DNA of 64,000 bases from Siphonodentalium dalli (GCA_032622095.1 CP136069.1:48584194-48648193); one strand, 5' to 3'. Numbered from the stretch's first letter, positions 47,601 to 59,416 are shown. The notes: generated by a model from the letters alone, not told the origin. Made by a program: numbers and translations.

Positions 47601-50600
47601 CCACTACCAGCGGTCACACTCTCTACACATATGCATCAACTAATGTGGAGGGATATGTCTGTAGAGTGTCCTGGTACCTCGAAATTAGGTAGAAATGCCA
47701 ATTTATATGAAATCACGAAGAATATGTCGGGACCCGTGCTGACCTCGTGCTCTAGAAATCCAGCTGCGTGGGGTTAAATTGTAAATATGGCTGATGTGTT
47801 GACCACAATTATATACCTGTTATGTTCGTGGGTTATGCGTGTGGAGTGTCCTGGAGCCCTAAAAACGAGCCATAATAGCGATAATGTTTGGTTTGTACAT
47901 AGACGTATTGAAGTCCGTGATGACCTGTTTTTACCAAATTTCAACTGCGTGGGGTGGTTATCTACTACCAGCGGTCACACTCTCTACACATATGCATCAA
48001 CTAATATGGAGGGATATCTCTGTAGAGTGTCCTGGTACCTCGAAATTAGGTAGAAATGCCAATTTATATGAAATCACGACGAATATGTCCAGACCCGTGC
48101 TGACCTCGTGCTCTAGAAATCCAGCTGCGTGGGGTTAAATTGTAAATAGGGCTGATGTGTTGACCACAATGACATGCCTGTTATGTTCGCGGGTTATGCG
48201 TGTGTGGTGTCCTGGAGCCCTAAAAACGGGGCATAATAGCGATCATGTTCGGTTTGTACATAGACGTATTGAAGTCCGTGATGACCTGCTTTTGCCAAAT
48301 TTCAACTGCGTGGGTGGTTTTACACTACCAGCGGTCACACTCTCTACAAATATGCATCAACTAATGTGGAGGGATATGTCTGTAGAGTGTCCTGGTACCT
48401 CGAAATTAGGTAGAAATGCCAATCTATATGAAATCACGACGAATATGTCCGGACCCGTGCTGACCTCCTGCTCTAGAAATCCAGCTGCATGGGGTTAAAT
48501 TGTAATTAGGGCTGATGTGTTGACCACAATGACATACCTGATATGTTCGTGGGTTATGCGTGTGTGGTGTCATGGAGCCCTAAAAACGGGCCATAATAGC
48601 GATAATGTTCGGTTTGTACATAGACGTATTGAAGTCCGTGATGACCTGTTTTAAAAAAATTTCAACTGCGTGGGGCGGCTTTACACTACCAGCGGTCACA
48701 CTGTTTACAAATATGCATCAACTAATGTGGAGGGTTATCTCTGTAGAGTGTCCTGGTACCTCGAAATTAGGTAGAAATGCCAATTTATATGAAATCACGA
48801 CGAATATGTCGGGACCCGTGCTGACCTCGTGCTCTAGAAATCCAGCTGCGTCGGGTTAAATTGTAAATAGGGATGATGTGTTGACCACAATGACATGCCT
48901 GTTATGTTCGTGGGTTATGCGTGTGTGGTGTCCTGGAGCCCTAAAAACGGGCCATAATAGCGATAATGTTCGGTTTGTACATAGACGTATTGAAGTCCGT
49001 GATGACCTGTTTTTACCAAATTTCAACTGCGTGGGGTGGTTTTCCACTTCCAGCGGTCACACTCTCTACACATATGCATCAACTAATGTGGAGGGATATC
49101 TCTGTAGAGTGTCCTGGTACCTCGAAATTAGGTAGAAATGCCAATTTATATGAAATCACGACGAATATGTCCGGACCCGTGCTGACCTCCTGCTCTAGAA
49201 ATCCAGCTGCGTGGGGTTAAATTGTAATTAGGGCTGATGTGTTGACCACAATGACATACCTGATATGTTCGTGGGTTATGCGTGTGTGGTGTCCTGGAGC
49301 CCTAAAAACGGGCCATAATAGCGATAATGTTCGGTTTGTACATAGACGTATTGAAGTCCGTGATGACCTGTTTTTAAAAAATTTCAACTGCGTGGGGCGG
49401 ATTTACACTACCAGCGGTCACACTGTCTACAAATATGCATCAACTAATGTGGAGGGTTATCTCTGTAGAGTGTCCTGGTACCTCGAAATTAGGTAGAAAT
49501 GCCAATTTATATGAAATCACGACGAATATGTCGGGACCCGTGCTGACCTCGTGCTCTAGAAATCCAGCTGCGTGGGGTTAAATTGTAAATAGGGATGATG
49601 TGTTGACCACAATGACATGCCTGTTATGTTCGTGGGTTATGCGTGTGTGGTGTCCTGGAGCCCTAAAAACGGGCCATAATAGCGATAATGTTCGGTTTGT
49701 ACATAGACGTATTGAAGTCCGTGATGACCTGTTTTTACCAAATTTCAACTGCGTGGGGTGGTTTTCCACTACCAGCGGTCACACTCTCTACACATATGCA
49801 TCAACTAATGTGGAGGGATATCTCTGTAGAGTGTCCTGGTACCTCGAAATTAGGTAGAAATGCCAATTTATATGAAATCACGACGAATATGTCGGGACCC
49901 GTGCTGACCTCGTGCTCTAGAAATCCAGCTGCGTGGGGTTAAATTGTAAATAGGGATGATGTGTTGACCACAATGACATGCCTGATATGTTCGTGGGTTA
50001 TGCGTGTGTGGTGTCCTGGAGCCCTAAAAACGGGCCATAATATAGCGATAATGTTCGGTTTGTACATAGACGTATTGAAGTCCGTGATGACCTGTTTTTA
50101 CCAAATTTCAACTGCGTGGGGCGGCTTTACACTACCAGCGGTCACACTGTCTACACATATGAATCAACTAATGTGGAGGGTTATCTCTGTAGAGTGTCCT
50201 GGTACCTCGAAATTAGGTAGAAATGCCAATTTATATGAAATCACGACGAATATGTCGGGACCCGTGCTGACCTCGTGCTCTAGAAATCCAGCTGCGTGGG
50301 GTTAAATTGTAAATAGGGATGATGTGTTGACCACAATGACATGCCTGATATGTTCGTGGGTTATGCGTGTGCGGTGTCCTGGAACCCTAAAAACGGGCCA
50401 TAATAGCGATAATGTTCGGTTTGTACATAGACGTATTGAAGTACGTGATGACATACTTTTACCAAATTTCAACTGCGTGGGGTGGTTTTCCACTACCAGC
50501 GGTCACACTCTCTACAAATATGAATCAACTAATGTGGAGGGATATCTCTGTAGAGTGTCCTGGTACCTCGAAATTAGGTAGAAATGCCAATTTATATGAA

Positions 50601-53420
50601 ATCACGAAGAATATGTCGGGACCCGTGCTGACCTCGTGCACTAGAAATTCAGCTGCGTGGGGTTAAATTGTAATTAGGGCTGATGTGTTGACCACAATGA
50701 CATACCTGCTATATTCGTGGGTTATGCCTGTGTGGTGTCCTGGAGCCCTAAAAACGGGCAATAATAGCGATCATGTTCGGTTTGTACATAGAAGTATTGA
50801 ATTCCGTGATGACCTGCTTTTGCCAAATTTCAACTGCGTGGGTGGTTTTCCACTACCAGCGGTCACACTCTATACAAATATGCATCAACTAATGTGGAGG
50901 GATATCTCTGTAGAGTGTCCTGGTACCTCGAAATTAGGTAGAAATGCCAATTTATATGAAATCACGAAGAATATGTCGGGACCCGTGCTGACCTCGTGCT
51001 CTAGAAATCCAGCTGCGTGGGGATAAATTGTAATTAGGGCTGATGTGTCGACCACAATGACATACCTGTTATGTTCGTGGGTTATGCGTGTGGGGTGTCT
51101 AGGAGCCCTAAAAACGAGCCATAATAGCAATAATGTTCGGGTTTGTACATAGACGTATTGAAGTCCGTGATGACCTGTTTTTACCAAATTTCAACTGAGT
51201 GGAGCGGTTTTCCACTACCAGCGGTCACACTCTCTACACATATGCATCAACTAATGTGGAGGGATATCTCTGTAGAGTGTCCTGGTACCTCGAAATTAGG
51301 TAGAAATGCCAATTTATATGAAATCACGACGAATATGTCGGGACCCGTGCTGACCTCGTGCTCTAGAAATCCAGCTGCGTGGGGTTAAATTGTAAATAGG
51401 GATGATGTGTTGACCACAATGACATACCTGGTATGTTCGTGGGTTATGCGTGTGTGGTGTCCTGGAGCCCTAAAAACGGGCCATAATAGCGATAATGTTC
51501 GGTTTGTACATAGACGTATTGAAGTCCGTGATGACCTGTTTTTACCAAATTTCAACTGCGTAGGGCGGCTTTACACTACCAGCGGTCACACTGTCTACAC
51601 ATATGAATCAACTAATGTGGAGGGTTATCTCTGTAGAGTGTCCTGGTACCTCGAAATTAGGTAGAAATGCCAATTTATATGAAATCACGACGAATATGTC
51701 GGGACCCGTGCTGACCTCGTGCTCTAGAAATCCAGCTGCGTGGGGTTAAATTGTAAATAGGGATGATGTGTTGACCACAATGACATGCCTGTTATGTTCG
51801 TGGGTTATGCGTGTGTGGTGTCCGGGAGCCCTAAAAACGGGCCATACTAGCGATAATGTTCGGTTTGTACATAGACGTATTGAAGTCCGTGATGACCTGT
51901 TTTTACCAAATTTCAACTGCGTGGGGTGGTTTTCCACTACCAGCGGTCACACTCTCTACACATATGCATCAACTAATGTGGAGGGATATCTCTGTAGAGT
52001 GTCCTGGTACCTCGAAATTAGGTAGAAATGCCAATTTATATGAAATCACGACGAATATGTCGGGACCCGTGCTGACCTCGTGCTCTAGAAATCCAGCTGC
52101 GTGGGGTTAAATTGTAAATAGGGATGATGTGTTGATCACAATGACATGCCTGATGTGTTCGTGGGTTATGCGTGTGTGGTGTCCTGGAGCCCTAAAAACG
52201 GGCCATAATTGCGATAATGTTCGGTTTGTACATAGACGTATTGAAGTCCGTGATGACCTGTTTTTACCAAATTTCAACTGCGTGGGGCGGCTTTACACTA
52301 CCAGCGGTCACACTGTCTACACATATGAATCAACTAATGTGGAGGGTTATCTCTGTAGAGTGTCCTGGTACCTCGAAATTAGGTAGAAATGCCAATTTAT
52401 ATGAAATCACGACGAATATGTCGGGACCCGTGCTGACCTCGTGCTCTAGAAATTCAGCTGCGTGGGGTTAAATTGTAAATAGGGATGATGTGTTGACCAC
52501 AATGACATGCCTGATATGTTCGTGGGTTATGCGTGTGTAGTGTCCTGGAGCCCTAAAAACGGGCCATAATAGCGATAATGTTCGGTTTGTACATAGACGT
52601 ATTGAAGTCCGTGATGACCTGTTTTTACCAAATTTCAACTGCGTGGGGCGGCTTTACACTACCAGCGGTCACACTGTCTACTCATATGAATCAACTAATG
52701 TGGAGGGTTATCTCTGTAGAGTGTCCTGGTACCTCGAAATTAGGTAGAAATGCCAATTTATATGAAATCACGACGAATATGTCGGGACCCGTGCTGACCT
52801 CGTGCTCTAGAAATTCAGCTGCGTGGGGTTAAATTGTAATTAGGGCTGATGTGTTGACCACAATGACATACCTGCTATATTCGTGGGTTATGCCTGTGTG
52901 GTGTCCTGGAGCCCTAAAAACGGGCCATAATAGCGATCATGTTCGGTTTGTACATAGAAGTATTGAATTCCGTGATGACCTGCTTTTGCCAAATTTCAAC
53001 TGCGTGGGTGGTTTTCCACTACCAGCGGTCACACTCTATACAAATATGCATCAACTAATGTGGAGGGATATCTCTGTAGAGTGTCCTGGTACCTCGAAAT
53101 TAGGTAGAAATGCCAATTTATATGAAATCACGAAGAATATGTCGGGACCCGTGCTGACCTCGTGCTCTAGAAATCCAGCTGCGTGGGGATAAATTGTAAT
53201 TAGGGCTGATGTGTCGACCACAATGACATACCTGTTATGTTCGTGGGTTATGCGTGTGGGGTGTCTAGGAGCCCTAAAAACGGGCCATAATAGCGATAAT
53301 GTTCGGGTTTGTACATAGACGTATTGAAGTCCGTGATGACCTGTTTTTACCAAATTTCAACTGCGTGGAGCGGTTTTCCACTACCAGAGGTCACACTGTC
53401 TACACATATGCATCAACTAA
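44697..53420 (+). repeat. Right satellite array: about 24 units of 361 bp, inverted relative to the left array
   Basis: This is the same unit as the left array on the opposite strand. From the outer border inward to about 46.7 kb each position mirrors the left array (coordinate sums of 84807-84808), including private variants: the extra AT at 34760/50040, CTTTCC..GACGCC at 37570/47230 and the CACTAAAAAC variant at 37310/47495. The inner part, 44.7-46.7 kb, repeats right-arm units 46.8-48.9 kb at an offset of 2165 bp and has no mirror in the left arm. The inner boundary at 44697 is abrupt, in mid-unit. Confidence 0.9.
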
Positions 53421-53856
53421 TTGTTCCCGGGATCAAAGTAGGCATATATTCCAAATTTGAGTGGGATCGGTCAAGGTCCAGAAACATGCCTAGATGAGCA
53501 TATATGAGAGAGGTCAAGGTCAAGGACGCGATCGCATGTGAAATTTGACCCACCCGTATTGTTCCCGGGATCAAAGTATGCCTACATATTAAATTTTAGT
53601 CGGATCGGTCGAGGTCCAGAAACATGCCTATATGAGCATATATGAGCGAGGTCAAGGTCAAGGCTAATGTCGGGACTAGTGCTGAGCTCGTTCTGATAAG
53701 TCTGGGCTCTGTAGGGTGTTATTTTAATTACCACTGGTGCGCTGACCACAATGACATATTTATGATGTCGGTGGGTATATACGATCTGATCGCGATTTAC
53801 GATCGCGATCGCGGGGCGCGATCGCGGTACGCGGTTGGCTAACAGAATCGTACATC
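53421..53856 (+). repeat. Right border segment of the giant inverted repeat
   Basis: It mirrors 30951-31386: TTGTTCCCGGGATCAAAGTA, AGGTCAAGGTCAAGG, a decayed satellite unit, then the CGCGATCG cluster ending GATTGGCTAACAG-like text. The mirror breaks precisely at 53856, where a TA run begins. Confidence 0.65.
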
Positions 53857-53857
53857 T

Positions 53858-53863
53858 CTATAT

Positions 53864-53901
<38 letters not shown>

Positions 53902-53990
53902 TCAGTTCAGACCAATGGGTTATTCATTTCTACTATATATATATATCTGTGCATATAGTTCTCAACACTTTATACGATATATACTATGCA
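53858..53990. repeat. TA-rich tract between the palindrome and the retroelement
   Basis: Interrupted TA runs lie next to the palindrome border. They also precede the first ORF of the Penelope-like element by about 100 bp, so they may mark the insertion junction. Confidence 0.5.
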
Positions 53991-54001
53991 CATGACACGC
54001 C

Positions 54002-55150
54002 ATGGCAGGAACTAGATCAAAGAAGGAGGAATCGTTGAAAATCCTGACAGAAATTTCGGAAAAATTGACGACACTGACAGAGAAAATCGATGGATTTTAC
54101 ACAGTTGTCAACAACATGGAAACACATGCAAGAATAACGGCCGAACAATTGCTGAAGTTTGGAACATTTCCGGACGCAGTAACGTTAACACAGGATGAGA
54201 CACCTACAATGGGTCAACCACAGGTGATCAACGAATTAAACGAGATCAATCTCGAGCGAGAATGCATTCGAAAGAAGAATATTTTGTTCAAAATATGGAG
54301 ACGAAATCTTAATAAAAGAAAACACAATTTCTGGAATGCACTACGATGTGATAAATACACGGAACAATATACTTCCTGGATTGCTCAAGCAAAACCCATC
54401 ATCCCAAAGAAATTTTTGATGACGGAGATAGAGGGCGAACCAGAAGATGGGAGTAAGCTCCGCTTCGACCTCACAGTTTGTAAATTCAAAACGGAAATCA
54501 AGTTAATGGAAAGCAAAAAACATAAATATGAAAACATTTACCAACAGGTCGATACTGATATGCACGAAGAAATATCCCGAATTTCAAATGGACTCATCTC
54601 GGAAAAACTAAAAGAGATGTGGGTAAAAGACATATCACAGAATGAAGCTAAATATGTTGAAATATGGGACAAAAAAGTCAAATTTCTGGAAGAATATGAA
54701 CACAGTTATGATAAGGAGGTCGCATTCCCAATGAAACAAAAAACGCAAACAAATCCATCTCAAAAGAAGACTGAGAAAAATCAGACTCAAGAAAAAGGTG
54801 GAATTAAAAAGATATTTCCACGAAATCGCCCAGGAACACAACGATCAACCTCTCGTAACGGATGGAGAGGCAGATCAAGGAGCAAATCACCACGAATAAC
54901 TGTTGCCAATCAAAACCGTGGGAGGCCAACAACACGGCGATTTTCTCCAGGGCCAAAACGTGGCGGTTTATTTTCAGATGCTGTGAAATTTGGATTAAGA
55001 CTCAGGAATCCGAATCAGCACGCCACGTTCAACTTCACAGAAAATCGAGGCCCAAATACGAGACGGGCGTATGGATCACCATCGTCTAATAACGTAGTGT
55101 CAAATCGTTTTTTTAAAAGTATTCAGTGGAATCAAAACCGGAGAAAGTAG
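54002..55150 (+). CDS. Accessory ORF1 of a Penelope-like retroelement (382 aa)
   Basis: The ATG lies in good context (CGCCATGG). Residues about 8-55 are Leu/Ile/Glu/Lys-rich with heptad spacing and likely form a coiled coil. A charged helical middle follows (to about 245), then a strongly basic Arg/Ser/Gly region at about 270-325 (RSRSKSP, RGRP, RRFSPGPKRGG) suited to RNA binding. No catalytic motif is visible, which is usual for first ORFs of retroelements. It is followed in the -1 frame by the RT ORF, whose frame is open from 55117, so the two overlap by about 30 bases. It is probably a nucleic-acid chaperone or particle protein of the element. It is uninterrupted, unlike the downstream part, and could also have been an N-terminal domain of one long protein before a one-base loss. 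Confidence 0.65.
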   Translation: MAGTRSKKEESLKILTEISEKLTTLTEKIDGFYTVVNNMETHARITAEQLLKFGTFPDAVTLTQDETPTMGQPQVINELNEINLERECIRKKNILFKIWRRNLNKRKHNFWNALRCDKYTEQYTSWIAQAKPIIPKKFLMTEIEGEPEDGSKLRFDLTVCKFKTEIKLMESKKHKYENIYQQVDTDMHEEISRISNGLISEKLKEMWVKDISQNEAKYVEIWDKKVKFLEEYEHSYDKEVAFPMKQKTQTNPSQKKTEKNQTQEKGGIKKIFPRNRPGTQRSTSRNGWRGRSRSKSPRITVANQNRGRPTTRRFSPGPKRGGLFSDAVKFGLRLRNPNQHATFNFTENRGPNTRRAYGSPSSNNVVSNRFFKSIQWNQNRRK

Positions 55151-56541
55151 ATCCGAAAATAATAAATCTTTCCAGTAGAACTTTAAGCAATGTTGAGCAA
55201 AAACTACTTGAACGGGGACTTAAATTTACCCCAACTCCAAGTAAAAACACACACGAACTATCCACATATGTTCAACAGTTTGGGAGGAAACTTCGACTTA
55301 TAGAATACTTCGGAGACAAAGACGGTAACACTGATGAATTTTTAGACCGGAATAAATCGAAATTTAAACCACCAAAAGGAAGAAATACGCATCTAGACGA
55401 GTATATAGAAACATTGTCCAAAGTATCACCAACATCTGAATCCAATTCTGCAGTACGAGGTAACATTTCTCGACACGAGAAAGCTGCTCTCGACGCACTT
55501 CGCAATGACGACACGATCATCATGAAGGAGGCGGACAAAGGGGGTGCCGTCGTGATAATGGATAAATCTTTCTATAAAAAACTGGTGGACCAAATGCTCA
55601 ACGACACAGTTTTCTACAAGGAAATTCCAAATAATGCTGACAAAACTACAATGCAAAAAATAAAGAAACTTATTTCTAAATTTTCAAACTGTACAACATC
55701 GAAAGAGAAGGACTATATTACCAATTTCGATTTTAGATACAGTAACTTCTATGGACTTCCAAAGATTCACAAAAGTGTTCAGATTCAAGTAGCCATACGA
55801 AATCAGAATAAAACATATATAGTTTGCGCGGAACCGACAGACCTAAAACTCAGACCAATTATTGCAGGTCCAGCGTGCCCAACAAACCGTCTGAGCAATT
55901 TCCTAGACATAGTTCTGAAACCACTATACGACAAAATTCCTAGTTTCTTAAAAGACGAAATGGATTTTATTCGGAAATTACCAACAGAGGTACCACATGT
56001 ACATGTATCACTACTGACTACGTTCGATGTAGTAAGCCTATATTCTAATATACCTCACGATCTCGGCACCCGAGCAGTGAGATATTGGATAGAAAAATAC
56101 GCCGATATACTGGATGAACGATTTGACAATAATTTCATCGTAGAAAGCATCAAACTTATCCTGGAAATCAACACGTTCTTCTTCGATAACAAATACTTCA
56201 TGCAGATGAAAGGAACTGCCATGGGTACAAAATTTGCGCCAACTTATGCAAACTTAGTTATGGGTTTTCTAGAGACTGAGTTATACAAACAGGCGAAAGG
56301 ACAATTCTCAAACACAATCAGTTCGCACATAGTGAGCAATTGGAAGAGATATTTAGATGATTGTTTTTTCATATGGGAGGATACTGAAATTAATTTGACT
56401 TCGTTCTTCAATCTACTAAATTCACTGGATTCATCAATACAGTTCACCATGGAGAAAGATCATGAACAGATACCATTCCTTGATATCCTTGTATTGATAA
56501 AAGAAAAAAAAATCCAAACAGATATATACTATAAAAAATAA
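55117..56541 (+). pseudogene. Penelope-like reverse transcriptase (RT domain part)
   Basis: The RT frame shows Penelope-type motifs in order. Numbering residues from 55126: FYGLPKIHK near 208, LRPIIAGPACPTNRLSNFLD near 242, the catalytic-Asp motif TFDVVSLYSNIP near 298, GTAMGTKFAPTYANLVMG near 363 and the active-site box YLDDCFFIWE near 409. The polymerase would copy element RNA primed at a nicked chromosomal end. No ATG lies at the start: the frame opens after a TAA at 55114 within a T7A4 stretch, consistent with one lost base in the A run or with some recoding. It ends at a premature TAA at 56539 in an A-rich run, inside the RT thumb region. The downstream parts continue the element. The RT motifs themselves are intact, but the copy as a whole is inactive. 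Confidence 0.85.
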
Positions 56542-57432
56542 CTGATACACACCAATATCTGGATTTTCGGTCCTGCCACCCATCTCACACAAAACGAAAT
56601 ATACAATGTACCTTACTGTTTAGCGAGACGAGTGTCAGCCATAATCAGTGAACCAACATTACGAGATAAAAAATTGGTAGAACTCTTCGTATTCTTGAAA
56701 CAACAACATTATCCAGAACAATTAATAATGAATGGCATAGATAGAGCGCGGAACACCACATTAGAAGAACTTCGCGCCGAAAAGTAACAAAATAAAAAAA
56801 AATATATACCATTTGTAACCACACACAATCCTCGCCACAACAACATCTCGCGATGTGCAAAGGACCTTTTTCCTATCCTAGAAAAGAGTGACAAAATGTG
56901 ATCGCTGGTGAATAAGGACGAAATTATAGATAGTAAGCGCCAACCAAGTAATTTAAAACGAATCCTGACAAAGGCACGCTTCACCACAGAAAACAAAACT
57001 GAATACCAAGTAAAATTCTGTGGTGACAAACGATGTAAAGCATGCCGTCACGTGTTTCCGGGGAAAAAATTACCATTAAAAAACAAAATGGAAATATTCC
57101 CAAATACTGACTTGGACTGTAAATAAAAAAAACTGATATACTACATAACTTGCGATGGATGCGGCGAAGGATACGTAGGCCAAACCGGAAACACTGTATG
57201 TGAAAGGGTGACCATCCATCGGCAACAAATAAATCATAAGGAATATCGACAGATACCACTAAGTGGGCATTTGGAAGAATGCAACAATGGCAACTTCAGG
57301 ATATTCCCATTCTACAAAATGAAAACAGACAATATTGTGGATAGACTAGCGCAAGAAGATCTCTTTAAACAACGTTTCCGGTCGAAACTAAACGCCGGAA
57401 GTGACGTATTGGATCACGAATATAATCAATAG
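56542..57432 (+). pseudogene. Penelope-like element: RT thumb, CCH linker and GIY-YIG endonuclease, broken
   Basis: The remainder is recognisable in pieces. 56541-56604 (THQYLDFRSCHPSHTK) is in a different frame from the RT. From 56605 (PYCLARRVSAIISEP) the RT frame resumes, so two opposing indels bracket this segment. In-frame stops follow near 56785, 56899 and 57124. The linker has CGDKRCKACRHV, a cysteine/histidine cluster usual before the Penelope endonuclease. From about 57139, IYYITCDGCGEGYVGQTGN with ERVTIHR downstream is the GIY-YIG core with its conserved Arg; a GHLEECN stretch follows. The endonuclease normally nicks target DNA to prime integration. A twin-hairpin TTAA element lies 90 bp after the end. 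Confidence 0.75.
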
Positions 57433-57521
57433 CCATTATCAGAACTATAACAGTAAGAGTTATCATTTGCTGGACGATCATTTACATCGCGGTGGTCTGT
57501 ATAGCTAACATAAGGAGTTAA

Positions 57522-57913
57522 CCCTTTACCCAACAGAACGGCCCTGTGCCAATGCATTCTCTTATATATGCGAGTCGACCATAGGTCGCCTCGCATATAT
57601 AAGAGAATGCATTGGCTTAACACATTAAAAATTATAAAATTGTTAAAGAATGTAAGAAAAAATGGTAAAAAGTGTTAAAAAAAGATTTTTTTTAGGCCAA
57701 TGCATTCTCTTATATATGCGAGGCGACCTATGGTCGACTCGCATATATAAGAGAATGCATTGGCACAGGGCATAACTGTAACTATCACAATGTGGTCAAG
57801 GAGCCGGTTCCAATGATATCCATATTTGTATGGTTCTATTGAGACAAACCGAAGATATTTTAGGCTGTTGAAGCTTTATTTGGCCGGTTTTGGCCGGTTT
57901 GTTGGGTAAATGG
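57522..57913. mobile_element. TTAA element with twin hairpins (copy 2), 392 bp
   Basis: It is flanked by TTAA at 57518-57521 and 57914-57917. Ends are CCCTTTACCCAACAG and TTGTTGGGTAAATGG. Two hairpins with arms GCCAATGCATTCTCTTATAT and loops TCGACCATAGG and its inverse are separated by an AT-rich spacer. A unique right part ends with TTTGGCCGGTTTTGGCCGG. It is nearly identical to copy 3 and of the same length, so both inserted recently. There is no ORF; it is probably mobilised by a piggyBac-type transposase. Confidence 0.85.
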
Positions 57914-57917
57914 TTAA

Positions 57918-59177
57918 TATGAACCGAAGTCTGCTGTAGGATACAAGCTTTTACGGAAATATTTTGGCAACTTTCAATTCGCGCTCCAAGGTGTGGGAAT
58001 TTAGAGTGCGCGAATTTAAAAACTGAGCCCAGAACCGATATGTACACGCCCAATACTCACATTTCTCGATATGAAACAGTGAACACTAGAGAATGATTTA
58101 TCTTTAGATCCCAATAAAACAAGTTATGGTGACAATTGAACTGTTCAGCTATGCAGTTGCAGTGATATATGTGGATTTTCAGCGATTGCCAATTAAAGTG
58201 AAAGGCTCACTTATTGTTCGGAACCTTGTTTGTTTTATTTTCCCAGTCACCAATATACAAATTTATTCCTGAACTATGTCATACGATATGGCAAAATATA
58301 TATTCCGCCAATATCAGAACATATTGAGCCTCTAAGTTCTCACTAAGCGACCGAAAATCCGCCACTTCAGCCTTGACTATACATAGCCCAATTACACCCA
58401 TAATAGGTGGCGCATGGAACACAAAGAGCGTCCATGTTAGTGTCTTATTGATGTGATTACAACAGCGAGCGTTTGTCTCATCAATGTGTGGACAATGGAA
58501 ACAGTTGATACATTGCAGTAACTGCGGCGAATATTTTCTTGGTATATACATGTACAGTCAATGCATTATTGTATCAAGTTCTTCTGGGCTATTCTGGCTG
58601 AAATGACTCAATCTATAATTTACTTGCTTTGCGTTGACATATTCATGAAAATATAGTGGACCTTTATTCAAAAAGCGATTATATATCCACATGATGAGTC
58701 TTCTTTATGATATAAAAATTGCAAGTACATGCACATTTACGTGATCATATACTTGAAACTTCTCATTTCACGAATAATATCCTAGAATAAATATTTAACA
58801 CACTCGAAACAGGGAGCGTAGCCGGTATAACATTTCTGCAACCCATTGTTCATTATATTGTACGCGTACGTTCATACACTCGAACGTTTGTACATGTAGT
58901 CATGTACGTATATGTTGTGCAGGCACATCGGCACCACATTTGACTACGTGATATAAGTAAAATCTATGTAGTTCCACACGAAGAGATGCTACAGGAATTT
59001 GTCTGTAAATAACATGCTATTATCGAGCAATAATCAATAATACATGTATTTTAAAGGCAACTGTTAGTAGCAACGTTACTACATACATTTTACTTCTCAT
59101 GTCGTTCGCTTTGGTAAAGATGCGTTTGATATGCATGTTTGCGTCAATATGCTGGCACCATAATGGCGACGAAATGC
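57918..59177. other. Intergenic, no gene seen
   Basis: AT-rich DNA. A motif ACAAAGAGCGTCC at 58421 resembles the AATAAAGAGCGTTC motif of the 1.4-kb TTAA element. Near 58860-58910 several short palindromes (GTACGCGTAC, GTACATG) cluster. No coding signal was seen. Confidence 0.45.
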
Positions 59178-59216
59178 ATAAAGCGGAAGATTTTTTGGAA
59201 CAGGTTTAGGATAACC
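59178..59216 (+). repeat. Inverted fragment of the 3' coding end of the octapeptide-repeat gene
   Basis: AAGCGGAAGATTTTTTGGAA continuing into CAGGTTTAGGATAACCGA is the inverse of 59516-59554 inside the minus-strand gene (codons for SGRFFGTGFGYP). On this strand the matching frame meets a TAA. The two copies could fold in a transcript extending past the gene. Confidence 0.6.
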
Positions 59217-59337
59217 GAATATATTATAAATTGGCTCTGAACCGGACTAGAATGACCATTTCAGTCGGAGGTGAGTCTGTTTCCGGTGGTTCCACTTGTT
59301 TCGTGGGTCTCTACGTGAAACGAAAATGTGACCCTGT

Positions 59338-59343
59338 TTTATT
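59338..59343 (-). terminator. Polyadenylation signal AATAAA of the octapeptide-repeat gene
   Basis: The minus strand reads GAAGAATAAAACAGG. It is about 74 bases downstream of the stop codon at 59417-59419. Confidence 0.55.
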
Positions 59344-59416
59344 CTTCTCACATTCCTTTCTATATATTACTTAATTAATGGATTCAATTTATATCGGAGC
59401 ACATCTGTTATGACGA

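Noticed and set aside
31387-53420. Dozens of 60-114-codon frames in the satellite units
   Set aside because: They recur because the unit recurs, exist on both strands and several frames, and cannot run on because 361 is not divisible by 3. There is no start context, domain or splice support.
55100-55120. Programmed -1 frameshift at the T7 run between ORF1 and RT
   Set aside because: A -1 slip on the T run would be followed directly by TAA in the RT frame, so it could not produce a fusion. A length change in the following A run or independent translation is more likely.
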